Source of the DNA: Pseudogemmobacter faecipullorum
Lineage (GTDB): Bacteria; Pseudomonadota; Alphaproteobacteria; Rhodobacterales; Rhodobacteraceae
Length of the DNA stretch: 64,000 nt
Direction of reading: 5' to 3'
Assembly: GCF_020539525.1 (NCBI RefSeq)
Contig: NZ_JACDXX010000001.1
Location: forward strand, 310,001 to 374,000
A program made the translations under genes and the position numbers. Below are positions 1 to 8,820 of this stretch, piece after piece. How positions within the stretch are numbered: the first letter of the stretch is position 1; each line of letters opens with the position of its first letter. The notes under the pieces were generated by a model. It was not told the origin of the DNA, searched no databases, and saw nothing but the letters and a program-made list of their open reading frames with translations.

Positions 1-155
1 CGGGTCGGGCTCAGCCTGGCGTAGATCCGTCCGGCCTGGGGATGCTTGTTGATCTGTTCCAGAAAGGCCTCGGTCAGATCGACCGGGTTAATTTTGCCCG
101 CGCTGATCGCACGCCCCAGATCGGCCGCCGTCATATTGAACCAGATCCCGCTCAT
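1..155 (-). CDS. Amidase, N-terminal fragment (cut by window edge)
   Basis: The first 51 codons of a minus-strand gene that continues beyond position 1. The peptide opens MSGIWFNMTAADLGRAISAG and continues with a PVDLTEAFLEQI stretch. This is the usual N-terminal helical segment of amidase-signature (GatA-like) hydrolases of Rhodobacterales, where a D-L-T-E-x-F-L pattern precedes the catalytic core. The Ser-Ser-Lys catalytic residues would lie outside the window, so substrate and activity cannot be judged. It is divergent from the UbiH-like gene starting 91 bp away, so the short gap probably holds promoters for both. The family call is an inference from the N-terminus alone. Confidence 0.6.
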   Translation of the reverse strand, partial: MSGIWFNMTAADLGRAISAGKINPVDLTEAFLEQINKHPQAGRIYARLSPT

Positions 156-245
156 CCTGCCTGCCTGTTTGCTGCCCTGTTCGCCGGAACGCTAACCAGA
201 AGCGGACACATGGACAATCCCGGGAGGCGGGGCTAGCAAAGATCT

Positions 246-1484
246 ATGAGCCGATCGAATGCATATGCTGATGTTCTTATCGCCGGGGGCGGGCTGAACG
301 GCCCGGCGCTGGCGCTGGCGCTGGCCCAGGCCGGGCTCAGCGTGACGGTAATCGACCAGCGCCCTGCCCCGGCCCGGGCAGAGACCGGCTTTGATGGCCG
401 GGCCTATGCCTTGTCGATTGCCTCACGCAACCTGCTCTCGGCGATCGGGATCTGGCCGGGCCTTGCCGGTCAGGCGCAGCCGATCCTGAAGATCAAAGCC
501 AGCGACGGCCGCGTCGGTGAGGGCCCCGCGCCTTTCTTCCTGACCTTCGATTCCGATGAGATCGAAGAGGGGCCGATGGGCTATCTGCTCGAGGACCGCT
601 ATCTTTATGCCGCCTTCCTTGAGGCAATGCACGCCTCGCCCCGGATCACCCTGCTCTCGGGCGAAACCGTGGTCGAGCAGCACCCGGGCGCCGATGGTGT
701 CGAGATCGGACTCGCCTCGGGGGCCAGACTTTCGGGCAGGGTACTGGCCGGATGCGATGGCCGCGCCTCGGGCGTGGCAGCCCGTGCCGGGATCCGCCGC
801 CAGGGCCATACCTATGGCCAGACCGCGCTGGTCACCGCCGTGCATCACCCGCGCCATCATGAAGGCGTGGCGCAGCAGTTTTTCATGCCCGGCGGGCCGC
901 TGGCCATTCTGCCGCTGGCGGGGGGCTATCATTCCTCGATCGTCTGGAGCGAGGAGGCCGGGCTGGCCGAGCAGATCCAGGCCCTGTCCGATGCAGATTA
1001 CCTGACCGCGCTGCGGCCACGCTTTGGCGATTTCCTTGGTGACATCACCCTGGCCGGAACGCGTTTCACCTATCCGCTGAGCCTGTCGCTGGCCGAGCGC
1101 TTTGTCGCCGGGCGGATCGCCCTTGTCGGGGATGCCGCGCATGGGGTGCATCCGGTGGCTGGCCAGGGGCTGAACCTCGGGCTGCGCGATGTCGCAGCAC
1201 TTGCCGAGGTGCTGGTCACGGCGCACAGGCGCGGCGATGATATCGGCTCGCTGGTGACTCTGGAGGAATACCAGGTCTGGCGGCGCTTTGATTCCACCCT
1301 GCTGGCGCTTGGCATGGATGCGGTGACGCGGATTTTCTCAAACGACAATCCTTTGCTGCGGCTGGGGCGCGATCTGGGCCTTGGCCTCGTCAATGCCGTG
1401 CCCGGCCTGCGCCGTGGCTTTATCCGTCAGGCCGCAGGGCTGACCGGCGAGCGCCCGAAACTGCTGACCGGCCGCCCGCTCTGA
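246..1484 (+). CDS. UbiH/UbiF/COQ6-family FAD-dependent hydroxylase
   Basis: A 412-residue flavoprotein monooxygenase of the ubiquinone-biosynthesis hydroxylase family, which adds hydroxyl groups to the benzoquinone ring using FAD, NAD(P)H or a quinone-associated electron source, and oxygen. Residues 14-19 (GGGLNG) form the dinucleotide-binding turn after a beta strand. Near residue 293 is the second FAD motif (VGDAAHGVHPVAGQGLNLG), whose GD and P-x-x-GQG-x-N elements are diagnostic of UbiH/UbiF/VisC proteins. Length matches the family (about 400). Which ring position is hydroxylated cannot be told from sequence, since alphaproteobacterial members (UbiH, UbiF, UbiL, UbiM) overlap in specificity. 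It stands alone, with a strong terminator directly after it. Confidence 0.9.
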   Translation: MSRSNAYADVLIAGGGLNGPALALALAQAGLSVTVIDQRPAPARAETGFDGRAYALSIASRNLLSAIGIWPGLAGQAQPILKIKASDGRVGEGPAPFFLTFDSDEIEEGPMGYLLEDRYLYAAFLEAMHASPRITLLSGETVVEQHPGADGVEIGLASGARLSGRVLAGCDGRASGVAARAGIRRQGHTYGQTALVTAVHHPRHHEGVAQQFFMPGGPLAILPLAGGYHSSIVWSEEAGLAEQIQALSDADYLTALRPRFGDFLGDITLAGTRFTYPLSLSLAERFVAGRIALVGDAAHGVHPVAGQGLNLGLRDVAALAEVLVTAHRRGDDIGSLVTLEEYQVWRRFDSTLLALGMDAVTRIFSNDNPLLRLGRDLGLGLVNAVPGLRRGFIRQAAGLTGERPKLLTGRPL

Positions 1485-1507
1485 ACCGCTTCGCTCCCCG
1501 GGCATGA

Positions 1508-1535
1508 AATAAGGCGCAGTCTCCTGCGCCTTATT
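1508..1535. terminator. Bidirectional hairpin terminator between convergent genes
   Basis: A perfect 12-bp inverted repeat (AATAAGGCGCAG / CTGCGCCTTATT) around a TCTC loop. The A/T-rich stem base supplies a short U-run on both strands. It sits between the UbiH-like gene (+) and the carbonic anhydrase (-) and could end both transcripts. Confidence 0.75.
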
Positions 1536-1554
1536 CTGATCCGGATCCTGCGGC

Positions 1555-2202
1555 TCAGATAATCACAAAGCTGTCGCGCTCGGGATCATATTGCTCGAGC
1601 TCACCCTCGCCGGTGTTATTCCACAGCCCGTGCAGGGTCAGCATGTCATTCTCGACCGCTTCCTTGACGAAGGGGAAGGTCATCAGGTTTTCAAGGCTGG
1701 TCAGCACGGCCTGCTTTTCCAGCGCCGGCAGGATTTCACCCTCGGGCAGATGCGCCACCCGCTCATAGCCCGGACGCAGAATATCCATCCAGCGGCCAAC
1801 GAAAGAGGTCTTTTCCTCCAGCTGCGGCGCATGGCCGGTGCACATATCATGGCAGCCCTTCACGCCGCCACAATTCGAATGCCCGACCACAATCACATGC
1901 GCCACGCCGAGCGCAGTCACGGCATATTCCACCGCCGCCGAGGTGCCATGGGTTTTACCATCCGAGGTAAAGGGCGGCACCAGACCGGCAATATTGCGAT
2001 GGATGAAGAACTCACCCTCATCTGCGCCAAAAATTGCGGTCACATGCACGCGCGAGTCACAGCAGGAAATCACCATGGCGCGCGGATGCTGACCGGATTC
2101 GGCCAGACGCCGGTACCAGGCGCGGTTGTTCTGATAGCTGGTCGCCCGCCAGCCGTGAAAACGCTGGACGAGATAAGAGGGAAGTGTACGGGCCTTCATC
2201 AT
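1555..2202 (-). CDS. Beta-class carbonic anhydrase
   Basis: A 215-residue zinc enzyme interconverting CO2 and bicarbonate in the cytoplasm. It carries the beta-class zinc and catalytic motif CxDSR at residues 47-51 (Cys47, Asp49, Arg51) and the second zinc cluster HSNCGG with His108 and Cys111. Length is normal for the class. The start is supported by AAGGAG about 9 nt upstream. It is convergent with the UbiH-like gene and divergent from the Hpt-like gene at 2455. The bicarbonate product could serve carboxylases of the ethylmalonyl-CoA pathway found elsewhere in the window, but nothing in the sequence links them directly. Confidence 0.93.
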   Translation of the reverse strand: MMKARTLPSYLVQRFHGWRATSYQNNRAWYRRLAESGQHPRAMVISCCDSRVHVTAIFGADEGEFFIHRNIAGLVPPFTSDGKTHGTSAAVEYAVTALGVAHVIVVGHSNCGGVKGCHDMCTGHAPQLEEKTSFVGRWMDILRPGYERVAHLPEGEILPALEKQAVLTSLENLMTFPFVKEAVENDMLTLHGLWNNTGEGELEQYDPERDSFVII

Positions 2203-2289
2203 TGGGCGTGCTCCTTAACGCCTTCGGGTTACGCCGCATTTGTCGAAAATGCGAGGGGCAAATTCCGTAAACAGCCGCCCTCCCCCGTC

Positions 2290-2316
2290 AGGATTAGTGA
2301 ATCCTAAAGCTTTTTT
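2290..2316 (+). other. Small dyad with T-tract in the 2203-2454 gap
   Basis: AGGATT AGTG AATCCT (6-bp stem) followed closely by six T residues at 2311-2316. It lies between two divergent genes, so a terminator would have no gene to end unless a leader transcript runs through. It may equally be an operator. No other strong signal is visible in this gap. Confidence 0.25.
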
Positions 2317-2454
2317 CTGCCAGAATGATGGCGGGAAAGTACGGTGCAGGCCCCTGCCGCCAGCAGGGGTTCCCCCCACGGGGGGCTGATCACCGCCATG
2401 CAGAATGCGCCTTTCCGTTATCGCAGCCAGATCTGCGGGGCCAGGGAACGGAAA

Positions 2455-2835
2455 ATGGGTGAGCTGATCAGACTGCAACCAGCAGAGCATATCCTGCACG
2501 ACCGCAAGGTTATCGAGGCGCTTTATAACAGCCTCGGCCAGCCCGCTGCCGATCAGCTGATCATGCGGGCTTTGCAGGAACTGTCACAGAACATGGCTGC
2601 ACTGCGCCGCCAGATCCGCCGCCAGGAGCTGCGCGATCTGGCCACGGGGCTGCGTAAGCTGCGGCTGATGGCCGAGAACCTTGGCATGGTCAGCCTTGCC
2701 CAGGTCGCACTGGACGCAAAACTCTGCCTCGAGCGGGGCGATGGCACCGGCTTTGCCGCCACCTGGTCAAGGCTGATGCGCCTCTCGGCCAGATCGCTCT
2801 CTCCCGATCCCGGCAGTGCAGGCCTGTCACGCTGA
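2455..2835 (+). CDS. Helical Hpt-like protein, function unknown
   Basis: About 126 residues, strongly predicted helical. The segment around DLATGLRKLRLMAENLG followed by SLAQVALDA resembles the second half of histidine-phosphotransfer (Hpt) domains, where H-x-L-K-G-x-x-x-x-L-G is typical. Here, however, an Arg or Thr occupies the usual His position, so phosphotransfer is doubtful. An upstream in-frame ATG at 2398 exists. I chose 2455 because the structured part begins there, although no clear Shine-Dalgarno supports either start. It could be a regulator-binding pseudo-Hpt or an unrelated helical protein. Neighbours give no functional hint. Confidence 0.55.
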   Translation: MGELIRLQPAEHILHDRKVIEALYNSLGQPAADQLIMRALQELSQNMAALRRQIRRQELRDLATGLRKLRLMAENLGMVSLAQVALDAKLCLERGDGTGFAATWSRLMRLSARSLSPDPGSAGLSR

Positions 2836-2951
2836 GGCCGGGCATGCGGCTTGCAGCCGCGCGGGAAGGCGCTAGGCTCTGGTCCCGGGCGCTGTGCCGG
2901 CAGGTGGCAGCCCCCTGCCCTTTTCCTGCCCCCAGCAATCCGGATTTCTCA

Positions 2952-4370
2952 ATGCCCGCGCCCTCGCTTCCGCTGCAGCTGCCCGCCTTTGCCGCCCCTG
3001 ATGCCCCCTCTTTGCCGCTCTGGCTGGTCGAGCCCGCGGAGCTTGAGGCGTTTCTCGCGGCAGCGGGCGCAGAATTTGCCCCCTGGCTCCGCGCGACTGG
3101 CTTCGACGCCAGCCTTGGGGCGCTCTGCCTGCTGCCCGGCGCGGATGGTCAGCTGGCGGGTGCCATCGCCGGCCTTGGCGATGCCCGGGCCCGGCAGCGT
3201 CAGCGCTTTGGCATTGCCCGCGCTGTTACCGCCCTGCCCGGCGGCTGCTGGCATCTCGCCTTTGCTGCGCCTGCCCCGGCGGAACTTCTGTCCGGGATCA
3301 GCCTCGCCTGGCTGCTCGCCTCCTACCGCTTTGAGCGCTACCGCCCCGGGCGCAAAGCCACCGAACCGGCCCGGCTGCGGGTCCCCGAAGGGGTGGATAA
3401 GGCCCGGCTGCTCGCCATGGCGACGGGCGAGTTCCTGACCCGCGATCTGATCAACACCCCCGCACATGACCTCGGGCCTGAAGAGCTGGAACAGGCCTTC
3501 ACTGCTCTGGCACAGGAATTTGGCGCCACGAGCAAGGTCATCCGCGGCGATGATCTGCTCGCGCAGAATTTCCCGCTGATCCACGCGGTGGGCCGCGCCA
3601 GCCCGCGCGCGCCGCGGCTGCTCGAACTGAACTGGGGCAGCGAAGGGCCGCATCTGACCCTGGTCGGCAAGGGCGTCTGTTTCGACACCGGCGGGCTCGA
3701 CCTCAAACCGGCCTCCGGCATGCTGCTGATGAAAAAGGATATGGGCGGCGCGGCCACCACGATGGGCCTTGCCCGGATGATCATGGCGCTGAACCTGCCG
3801 CTGCGCCTGCGCCTGCTGGTGCCGGCGGTTGAGAATGTCATTTCCGGCAATGCCCTGAAACCCAAAGACATTATCACCAGCCGCAAAGGGCTGACGGTTG
3901 AGGTGAATGACACTGATGCCGAGGGCCGCCTGATCCTCGCCGATACGCTCGCCTATGCCAGCGAGCAGAAAACCGATGCGATCATCTCAATGGCGACGCT
4001 GACCGGCGCGGCCCGGGTCGCGGTCGGGCCGGATCTCGCCCCCTACTGGGCGATGGATGAGGCCATGGCGGCCGCGCTGGAACAGGGCGCGCGCGCTGGC
4101 TTTGACCCGGTCTGGCGCCTGCCCTTCCATGAGGCCTATGAGCCGGTGATCGAGCCGGGCATTGCCGATCTCGACAATGCGCCCGGTTTTGGTTTTGCCG
4201 GGGCGATCACCGCCGCTTTGTTCCTGCGCCGCTTTGCCGATCACCCGCGCTATATGCATTTTGACATCTATGGCCACAGCCCCAGCGATGCCCCGGCCCG
4301 GCCAAAAGGTGGCACCGGCCAGGGCGCGCGTGCGCTGCTGAACGCCCTGCCGGGGATGCTGGGGCTGTGA
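2952..4370 (+). CDS. Leucyl aminopeptidase family (M17) peptidase
   Basis: A cytosolic M17 metallo-aminopeptidase, 472 residues from the chosen ATG, that removes N-terminal residues from peptides. The C-terminal catalytic domain carries the family signature around VNDTDAEGRLILAD (the N-T-D-A-E-G-R-L motif with the first residue shifted), the metal-binding KGVCFDTGGLDLK segment and the MKKDMGGAA stretch. An upstream in-frame ATG at 2844 would add 36 Pro/Arg-rich residues that do not look like the family, so 2952 is preferred. Its stop overlaps the NlpC/P60 start by 4 nt (GTGA), implying one transcript. The pairing with NlpC/P60 suggests joint peptide or muropeptide recycling (inference). Confidence 0.9.
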   Translation: MPAPSLPLQLPAFAAPDAPSLPLWLVEPAELEAFLAAAGAEFAPWLRATGFDASLGALCLLPGADGQLAGAIAGLGDARARQRQRFGIARAVTALPGGCWHLAFAAPAPAELLSGISLAWLLASYRFERYRPGRKATEPARLRVPEGVDKARLLAMATGEFLTRDLINTPAHDLGPEELEQAFTALAQEFGATSKVIRGDDLLAQNFPLIHAVGRASPRAPRLLELNWGSEGPHLTLVGKGVCFDTGGLDLKPASGMLLMKKDMGGAATTMGLARMIMALNLPLRLRLLVPAVENVISGNALKPKDIITSRKGLTVEVNDTDAEGRLILADTLAYASEQKTDAIISMATLTGAARVAVGPDLAPYWAMDEAMAAALEQGARAGFDPVWRLPFHEAYEPVIEPGIADLDNAPGFGFAGAITAALFLRRFADHPRYMHFDIYGHSPSDAPARPKGGTGQGARALLNALPGMLGL

Positions 4371-5188
4371 GCGACCCTCGTCTCACGCCCTTTTCGGGCC
4401 GGATGGCCCATGTCTCGCTGCGCGGCCTGATCAGCGCCACGGCCTATACCGAGGGCGAGGCGGCGCGGGTTGCGGTGGCTCTCGCCCCTTTGCTGAACTG
4501 CCCCGGCGGCGCGGTTGATCGCCAGCTGCTCTGGGGCGACGGGGTGACGGTGATTGATCAGCGCGAGGGCCATGCCTTCGTCATGGCGGCCAAAGACGGC
4601 TATTGCGGCTGGCTTGCCGAGGCGGCGCTGGCCGATCCGCGACAAGCGACCCACCGCGTGATCAGCCCCGCGACCCATCTTTATCCCGATGCACGGGTCC
4701 AGGCCCCACCGCTGACACCGCTCTATCTCAATGCCCTCGTCACGGTGAGCGGGGCAGAGGGTGCCTGGGCCCGAACCCCCGAGGGGCTGATCCCGGCCGG
4801 CCACCTGGCCCCGCTTGATCAGACCGGCGCGGATCCGGTCGCTCTCGCGGAAAGCCTGCTGCATTCTCCCTATCTCTGGGGCGGAAATTCAGCCGCCGGA
4901 ATTGACTGTTCGGGGCTGGTGCAGATGGCCTTTCATGCCGCAGGACGGGCCTGTCCGGCCGACAGCGACCTGCAGCGCAGCTTTGGCAGCCCCCTGCCCG
5001 AGACCGCGGATCTGCGGCGCGGCGATCTGCTGTTCTGGAAAGGCCATGTCGCGATTGTCAGCGGCTCCGACCAGATCATTCACGCCAATGGTTACACAAT
5101 GTCAGTGGCTTACGAAAAGCTGAGCGAGGCGGTCAGCCGGATTGAGCGCCATTACGGCGGCAAAATCCTCGCCCGCCGCAGACCCTGA
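4367..5188 (+). CDS. NlpC/P60 (C40) peptidase with SH3-like N-terminus
   Basis: A 273-residue cysteine peptidase of the kind that cleaves gamma-D-Glu-diamino-acid bonds in peptidoglycan peptides. The catalytic motif GIDCSGLVQ places the nucleophile Cys near residue 180, and GHVAIVSG near residue 227 supplies the His. The first 130 residues look like one or two SH3-type beta domains used for cell-wall or peptide recognition. I see no signal peptide, which fits a role in cytoplasmic muropeptide recycling. The start is a GTG overlapping the stop of the M17 peptidase by 4 nt (translational coupling). Confidence 0.9.
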   Translation: MSDPRLTPFSGRMAHVSLRGLISATAYTEGEAARVAVALAPLLNCPGGAVDRQLLWGDGVTVIDQREGHAFVMAAKDGYCGWLAEAALADPRQATHRVISPATHLYPDARVQAPPLTPLYLNALVTVSGAEGAWARTPEGLIPAGHLAPLDQTGADPVALAESLLHSPYLWGGNSAAGIDCSGLVQMAFHAAGRACPADSDLQRSFGSPLPETADLRRGDLLFWKGHVAIVSGSDQIIHANGYTMSVAYEKLSEAVSRIERHYGGKILARRRP

Positions 5189-5225
5189 AGGACCAGCTGG
5201 CCGGGATTTCCCCCGGCCAGCTGCC

Positions 5226-5582
5226 TCATCCCACCGGGCGGATCAGCTTTTTGTCGAATATGCGCATGAGCTGATCCAGCTCATGCCCACGGCGCAGAAC
5301 CTGACCATTCTCGCCCAGCACCGCATAGAGCCCCTGTTTCAGCCGCAGCTTCGGGCGCTTTTCAATCCGGTAGAGCGGCGTCTCGGCGCTGCGCCGGAAA
5401 ATGGCGAAAACCGCGACCTCACGCCCATGCGATATCGCGTAATCGCGCCATTCGCCCGCGGCGACCATCCGGCCATAGACCGACAGGATCACCGACAGCT
5501 CTGCGCGCTGAAACGCGGTCACCTCGGCTATGGCCGGGCCGGTCTGGCCGGTCGGGAAAGGAACGGGGGCTTCGATACTCAT
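5226..5582 (-). CDS. DUF2794 family protein
   Basis: A 118-residue protein of the alphaproteobacterial DUF2794 family, recognised by the block FRRSAETPLYRIEKRPKL followed by the KQGLYAVLGENG turn. Length is typical. No membrane segment, signal peptide or catalytic motif is visible and the function is unknown. It follows the asparaginase gene on the same strand with a 31-bp gap and probably shares its transcript. Its end is convergent with the NlpC/P60 gene. The ATG is at the start of the conserved region. Confidence 0.85.
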   Translation of the reverse strand: MSIEAPVPFPTGQTGPAIAEVTAFQRAELSVILSVYGRMVAAGEWRDYAISHGREVAVFAIFRRSAETPLYRIEKRPKLRLKQGLYAVLGENGQVLRRGHELDQLMRIFDKKLIRPVG

Positions 5583-5613
5583 GCCAGCAGTCTGCGCGGA
5601 GCCCGCAGTCAGA

Positions 5614-6669
5614 TCAAGCTTTGCCTGCCCCCTGGTTCAGCGGCCGGTGCAGGGCCGGATCGGCCCGCAGCACCCCGGCCTCGATCCCGCGCCAGCTGCG
5701 CTGCACCGGGTCCTGCCATTTCTGCGCCAGAGGATGCCCGGCCGCGATCACCCCCAGCCGCACCAGCACCGCGCTCAGCGCCACTTCGGCGGCGCGGGCA
5801 TTGCCGTCCACACATTTGAGCGCAATGCCAAGGCCCTGTTCGGGGAGGATGGCGACAAAGACCCCTTCGGCCCCGACCTTGATCGCCGCCCGCCCCTCGG
5901 CTGCCCGCATCAGGCCGGTACAGGCCCGCCCCTCGCCCGCCACCAGATCGGGATGGGCGATCATCGCCTGAACCAGGCGCGCCATCGCATCGCCCCGGGC
6001 CCCGGCCTGGCCTTCGCGCGCCACGGCAAACCGCGCCATCGCCCGGGCCAGCCCCTGCAGGCTGAAGGCAAAATTCGGCGCCGAACATCCGTCGACGCCC
6101 CAGCCTGCCAGCTCCTCGCCCGCAACCTCGGCCGTCGTCTGGCGGATCGCCTGCTGCAAGGGGTGATCATATTCGCCATAGTCCGGACCGGCGCCGAGAT
6201 GGCGGTTAACGGTCAGAAAACCGGCATGTTTGCCCGAACAGTTATTATGCAGCTGGCAGGGCGGCTCTGCGGCGCGGATCAGCCGGTTGCGCTCGGCCTT
6301 ATCGCGCGGCTCATGCGCGCCGCAGCGCAGATCCGCTTCACCCAGGCCAAGATCCTGCAGCCAGCGGCTGACCGCGCCCACATGCAGCGCCGCCCCCTCA
6401 TGGCTGGCACAGGCCAGGGCAAGATGCCGCGGCTGCAATCCGGCCGCTGCCGCCGCCCCGCTCTCCAGCAGCGGCAGCGCCTGGATCATTTTGCACGACG
6501 AGCGCGGGAAAATAATCGCCCCGGGATTGCCCCAGTGCTCGCGGATTCCACCGGCATCGGCGATCACCAGATGGCCAAGATGCGCACTTTCCGGCAGCCC
6601 GCCGCGCCAGAGTTCCGCCAGCGGCATCGCGCCCTGATCGACGCGCGCAAAATCCGTGGATTGCCTCAT
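5614..6669 (-). CDS. Asparaginase, Rhizobium etli AnsA-type family
   Basis: A 351-residue protein of the asparaginase family typified by the thermolabile R. etli enzyme, distinct from both E. coli type I/II and plant-type asparaginases. Family landmarks are FPRSSCKMIQALPLL (the Ser-x-x-Lys nucleophile region), ACASHEGAALHV, NNCSGKHAGFL and DGCSAPNFAFSL. The last two contain the conserved Cys residues near the zinc or active-site pocket. It hydrolyses L-asparagine to aspartate and ammonia. No export signal is seen, so it should be cytoplasmic. It precedes DUF2794 on the same strand. The 185-bp gap before the IalB-like gene must hold its promoter. Confidence 0.88.
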   Translation of the reverse strand: MRQSTDFARVDQGAMPLAELWRGGLPESAHLGHLVIADAGGIREHWGNPGAIIFPRSSCKMIQALPLLESGAAAAAGLQPRHLALACASHEGAALHVGAVSRWLQDLGLGEADLRCGAHEPRDKAERNRLIRAAEPPCQLHNNCSGKHAGFLTVNRHLGAGPDYGEYDHPLQQAIRQTTAEVAGEELAGWGVDGCSAPNFAFSLQGLARAMARFAVAREGQAGARGDAMARLVQAMIAHPDLVAGEGRACTGLMRAAEGRAAIKVGAEGVFVAILPEQGLGIALKCVDGNARAAEVALSAVLVRLGVIAAGHPLAQKWQDPVQRSWRGIEAGVLRADPALHRPLNQGAGKA

Positions 6670-6854
6670 CGCCTGCCCTCCCCCTCACAGATGTGCGATT
6701 TTATGCCCATGGGACTTTCACCCGATGGATTTTTTAAGTAATTCTGACTTATCGGGTTCAGGAATACCCCGCCAGAACAGATTGGCACTGCCCGCGGGGC
6801 TGCCGGATCGCGCGGGGAACAGAGGCAGAAGACAGCTTGGAGGCTGCGTCAGAT

Positions 6855-7397
6855 ATGGCTACCGTCCTTCGCCGCGCCCTTGGCGCTTGTGCAATCACTT
6901 TGGCCGCTCCGCTGGCCGCCCTGGTGCTTTCGGGCGCAGTCAATGCGCAGGAATCGACCAACCGCGTCGGCACGATGACGGACTGGAATGTCTTCGTCGA
7001 AAACAGCCCGAAAGAATGCTGGGGCGTTTCAAAGCCCAAGGAAACCGTCAATTCGAAAGACGGCAAGCCGGCAACGGTGCGCCGCGGCGATATCCTGCTG
7101 TTCGTCACCTATCGTCCGGGCGTGGCCCCGCAGGTCTCGTTCACCGGCGGCTATCCTTTCGCCAGCGGCTCGACCGTCAATGTGAATATCGGTGGCACCC
7201 AGTTTGAACTGTTCACCGATGGCGAATGGGCCTGGTCGGGCTCGGCTGCCGATGATGCGGCCCTGGTCAAGGCGCTGCGCGGCGGGGCCAATGCCGTGGT
7301 CAGCGCCCGCTCGGGCAAAGGCACCCAGACCAAAGACACTTTCAGCCTGCGCGGCTTTACCGCCGCAATGGATGACGCCGCCGCGCGCTGCAAATAA
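6855..7397 (+). CDS. Invasion-associated locus B (IalB)-like secreted protein
   Basis: About 180 residues with an N-terminal signal peptide ending near NAQES, then the IalB-type pattern TMTDWNVFVENSPKECWGVSKP, where Cys is followed by the V-S-x-P strand. A second Cys lies at the C-terminus (ARCK), plausibly forming a disulfide. IalB-family proteins are periplasmic or envelope proteins of unclear biochemical role, widespread in free-living alphaproteobacteria despite the name. A TTG at 6837 is in frame, but GGAGG at 6839-6843 sits correctly for the ATG at 6855. A T-tailed terminator follows. Confidence 0.85.
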   Translation: MATVLRRALGACAITLAAPLAALVLSGAVNAQESTNRVGTMTDWNVFVENSPKECWGVSKPKETVNSKDGKPATVRRGDILLFVTYRPGVAPQVSFTGGYPFASGSTVNVNIGGTQFELFTDGEWAWSGSAADDAALVKALRGGANAVVSARSGKGTQTKDTFSLRGFTAAMDDAAARCK

Positions 7398-7426
7398 GCC
7401 GCAACGCCGGTTCTGATCCTGTACAC

Positions 7427-7458
7427 GCCCCGCCGATCCGGCGGGGCGCTTTCTTTTT
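7427..7458 (+). terminator. Rho-independent terminator after the IalB-like gene
   Basis: GCCCCGCC / GGCGGGGC stem (8-9 bp) with a short loop, followed by a T-rich tail through about 7458. It lies 30 bp after the IalB-like stop and before rlmN. Confidence 0.85.
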
Positions 7459-7535
7459 CCCGCGGAATCGCCTATAGCCCGGGAAAATCCCGCCAGATCG
7501 CCTGTGACAAGGCTGCATGACCCTAAGGATCTGCT

Positions 7536-8741
7536 ATGAACGACCTTACCCCCGCCGCAGCGGTTGCTGCCCCGATCACCCAGGATGTGATGACGATTCC
7601 GCGCAAACTGCCGGTCTCGGATAAAGTGAATATTATCGGCCTGACGCGCGAGCAGCTGAAAGCCGCGCTGATCGAAGCCGGCACCCCGGAAAAGCAGGCG
7701 AAGATGCGCCTCGGCCAGATCTGGCAATGGGTCTATTACTGGGGCGCGCGTGATTTCGCGCTGATGACCAATCTCGCCAAGGATTATCGCGCTTTGCTCG
7801 AACAGAGGTTCGAGATTGCTCTGCCCGAAATTGTCACCCGTCAGGTCTCGGCCGACGGCACGCGCAAATATCTGCTGCGCATCGCCGGCGGCCATGAGAT
7901 TGAAACGGTCTATATCCCGGAAGAGGGCCGCGGCACGCTGTGCATCTCCTCGCAGGTGGGCTGCACCCTGACCTGTTCCTTCTGCCATACCGGCACGCAA
8001 AAGCTGGTGCGCAATCTGACCGCGGGCGAGATCGTCGGCCAGGTGATGCTGGCCCGCGATGATCTGGGCGAATGGCCCGAGCCGGGCCAGGGCTCGACCG
8101 GAGAGCGCCTGTTGTCCAATATCGTCCTGATGGGTATGGGCGAGCCGCTCTATAATTTCGATGCGGTGCGCGACGCGATGCTGATCGTGCGCGATGATGA
8201 GGGCATTGCCCTTGGCCGCCGCCGCATCACCCTCTCGACCTCGGGCGTGGTGCCGGAAATCGCGCGCTGTGCAGAAGAGATCGGCTGCCAGCTGGCAATT
8301 TCCTTCCACGCCACCACCGATGCGGTGCGCGACAAGCTGGTGCCGATCAATAAGAAATGGAACATCGCCGAGCTGCTGCAGGCGCTGCGCGATTATCCGC
8401 GGCTGTCGAATTCCGAGCGCATCACCTTTGAATATGTGATGCTGAAGGATGTGAATGACAGCGATGCTGATGCGCGGCGTCTGGTGAAGCTGATCCAGGG
8501 CATTCCGGCCAAGATCAACCTGATCCCCTTTAATGAATGGCCCGGCTCGCCCTATCAGCGCTCCGACTGGGAGCGGATCGAGGCCTTTGCCGATATCATC
8601 TACAAAGCCGGCTATGCCTCGCCGATCCGCACGCCGCGTGGTGAGGATATTATGGCGGCCTGTGGCCAGCTGAAATCGGCAACCGAGCGGGCCCGCAAAT
8701 CACGCGCCGCAATCGCGGCCGAGGCTGGTCTCGACAGCTGA
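7536..8741 (+). CDS. rlmN: Dual-specificity RNA methyltransferase RlmN
   Basis: A 401-residue radical-SAM enzyme that methylates C2 of adenosine 2503 in 23S rRNA and A37 of some tRNAs. The radical-SAM cluster CxxxCxxC is seen in [13 protein letters not shown] (about residues 143-150). The family segments [25 protein letters not shown] and [12 protein letters not shown] are present, and the methyl-carrying Cys lies in the C-terminal DIMAACGQL. The N-terminus is about 35 residues longer than the E. coli protein, as is common in alphaproteobacteria. It is monocistronic: terminators flank it at 7427-7458 and 8771-8807. Confidence 0.97.
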   Translation: MNDLTPAAAVAAPITQDVMTIPRKLPVSDKVNIIGLTREQLKAALIEAGTPEKQAKMRLGQIWQWVYYWGARDFALMTNLAKDYRALLEQRFEIALPEIVTRQVSADGTRKYLLRIAGGHEIETVYIPEEGRGTLCISSQVGCTLTCSFCHTGTQKLVRNLTAGEIVGQVMLARDDLGEWPEPGQGSTGERLLSNIVLMGMGEPLYNFDAVRDAMLIVRDDEGIALGRRRITLSTSGVVPEIARCAEEIGCQLAISFHATTDAVRDKLVPINKKWNIAELLQALRDYPRLSNSERITFEYVMLKDVNDSDADARRLVKLIQGIPAKINLIPFNEWPGSPYQRSDWERIEAFADIIYKAGYASPIRTPRGEDIMAACGQLKSATERARKSRAAIAAEAGLDS

Positions 8742-8770
8742 GTCCCCGGACACGCAAATTCAAAAGACAA

Positions 8771-8807
8771 ACGGGGCGGCGCTGCAAAGCGACCGCCCCG
8801 TTTTTTT
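8771..8807. terminator. Terminator between convergent rlmN and chemoreceptor genes
   Basis: ACGGGGCGG / CCGCCCCGT stem (9 bp) at 8771-8779 and 8793-8801, followed by seven T. It is a strong rho-independent terminator for rlmN. The A-run on its other side is weak, so function for the minus-strand gene is less certain. Confidence 0.9.
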
Positions 8808-8820
8808 CACCGGCCAGGGC

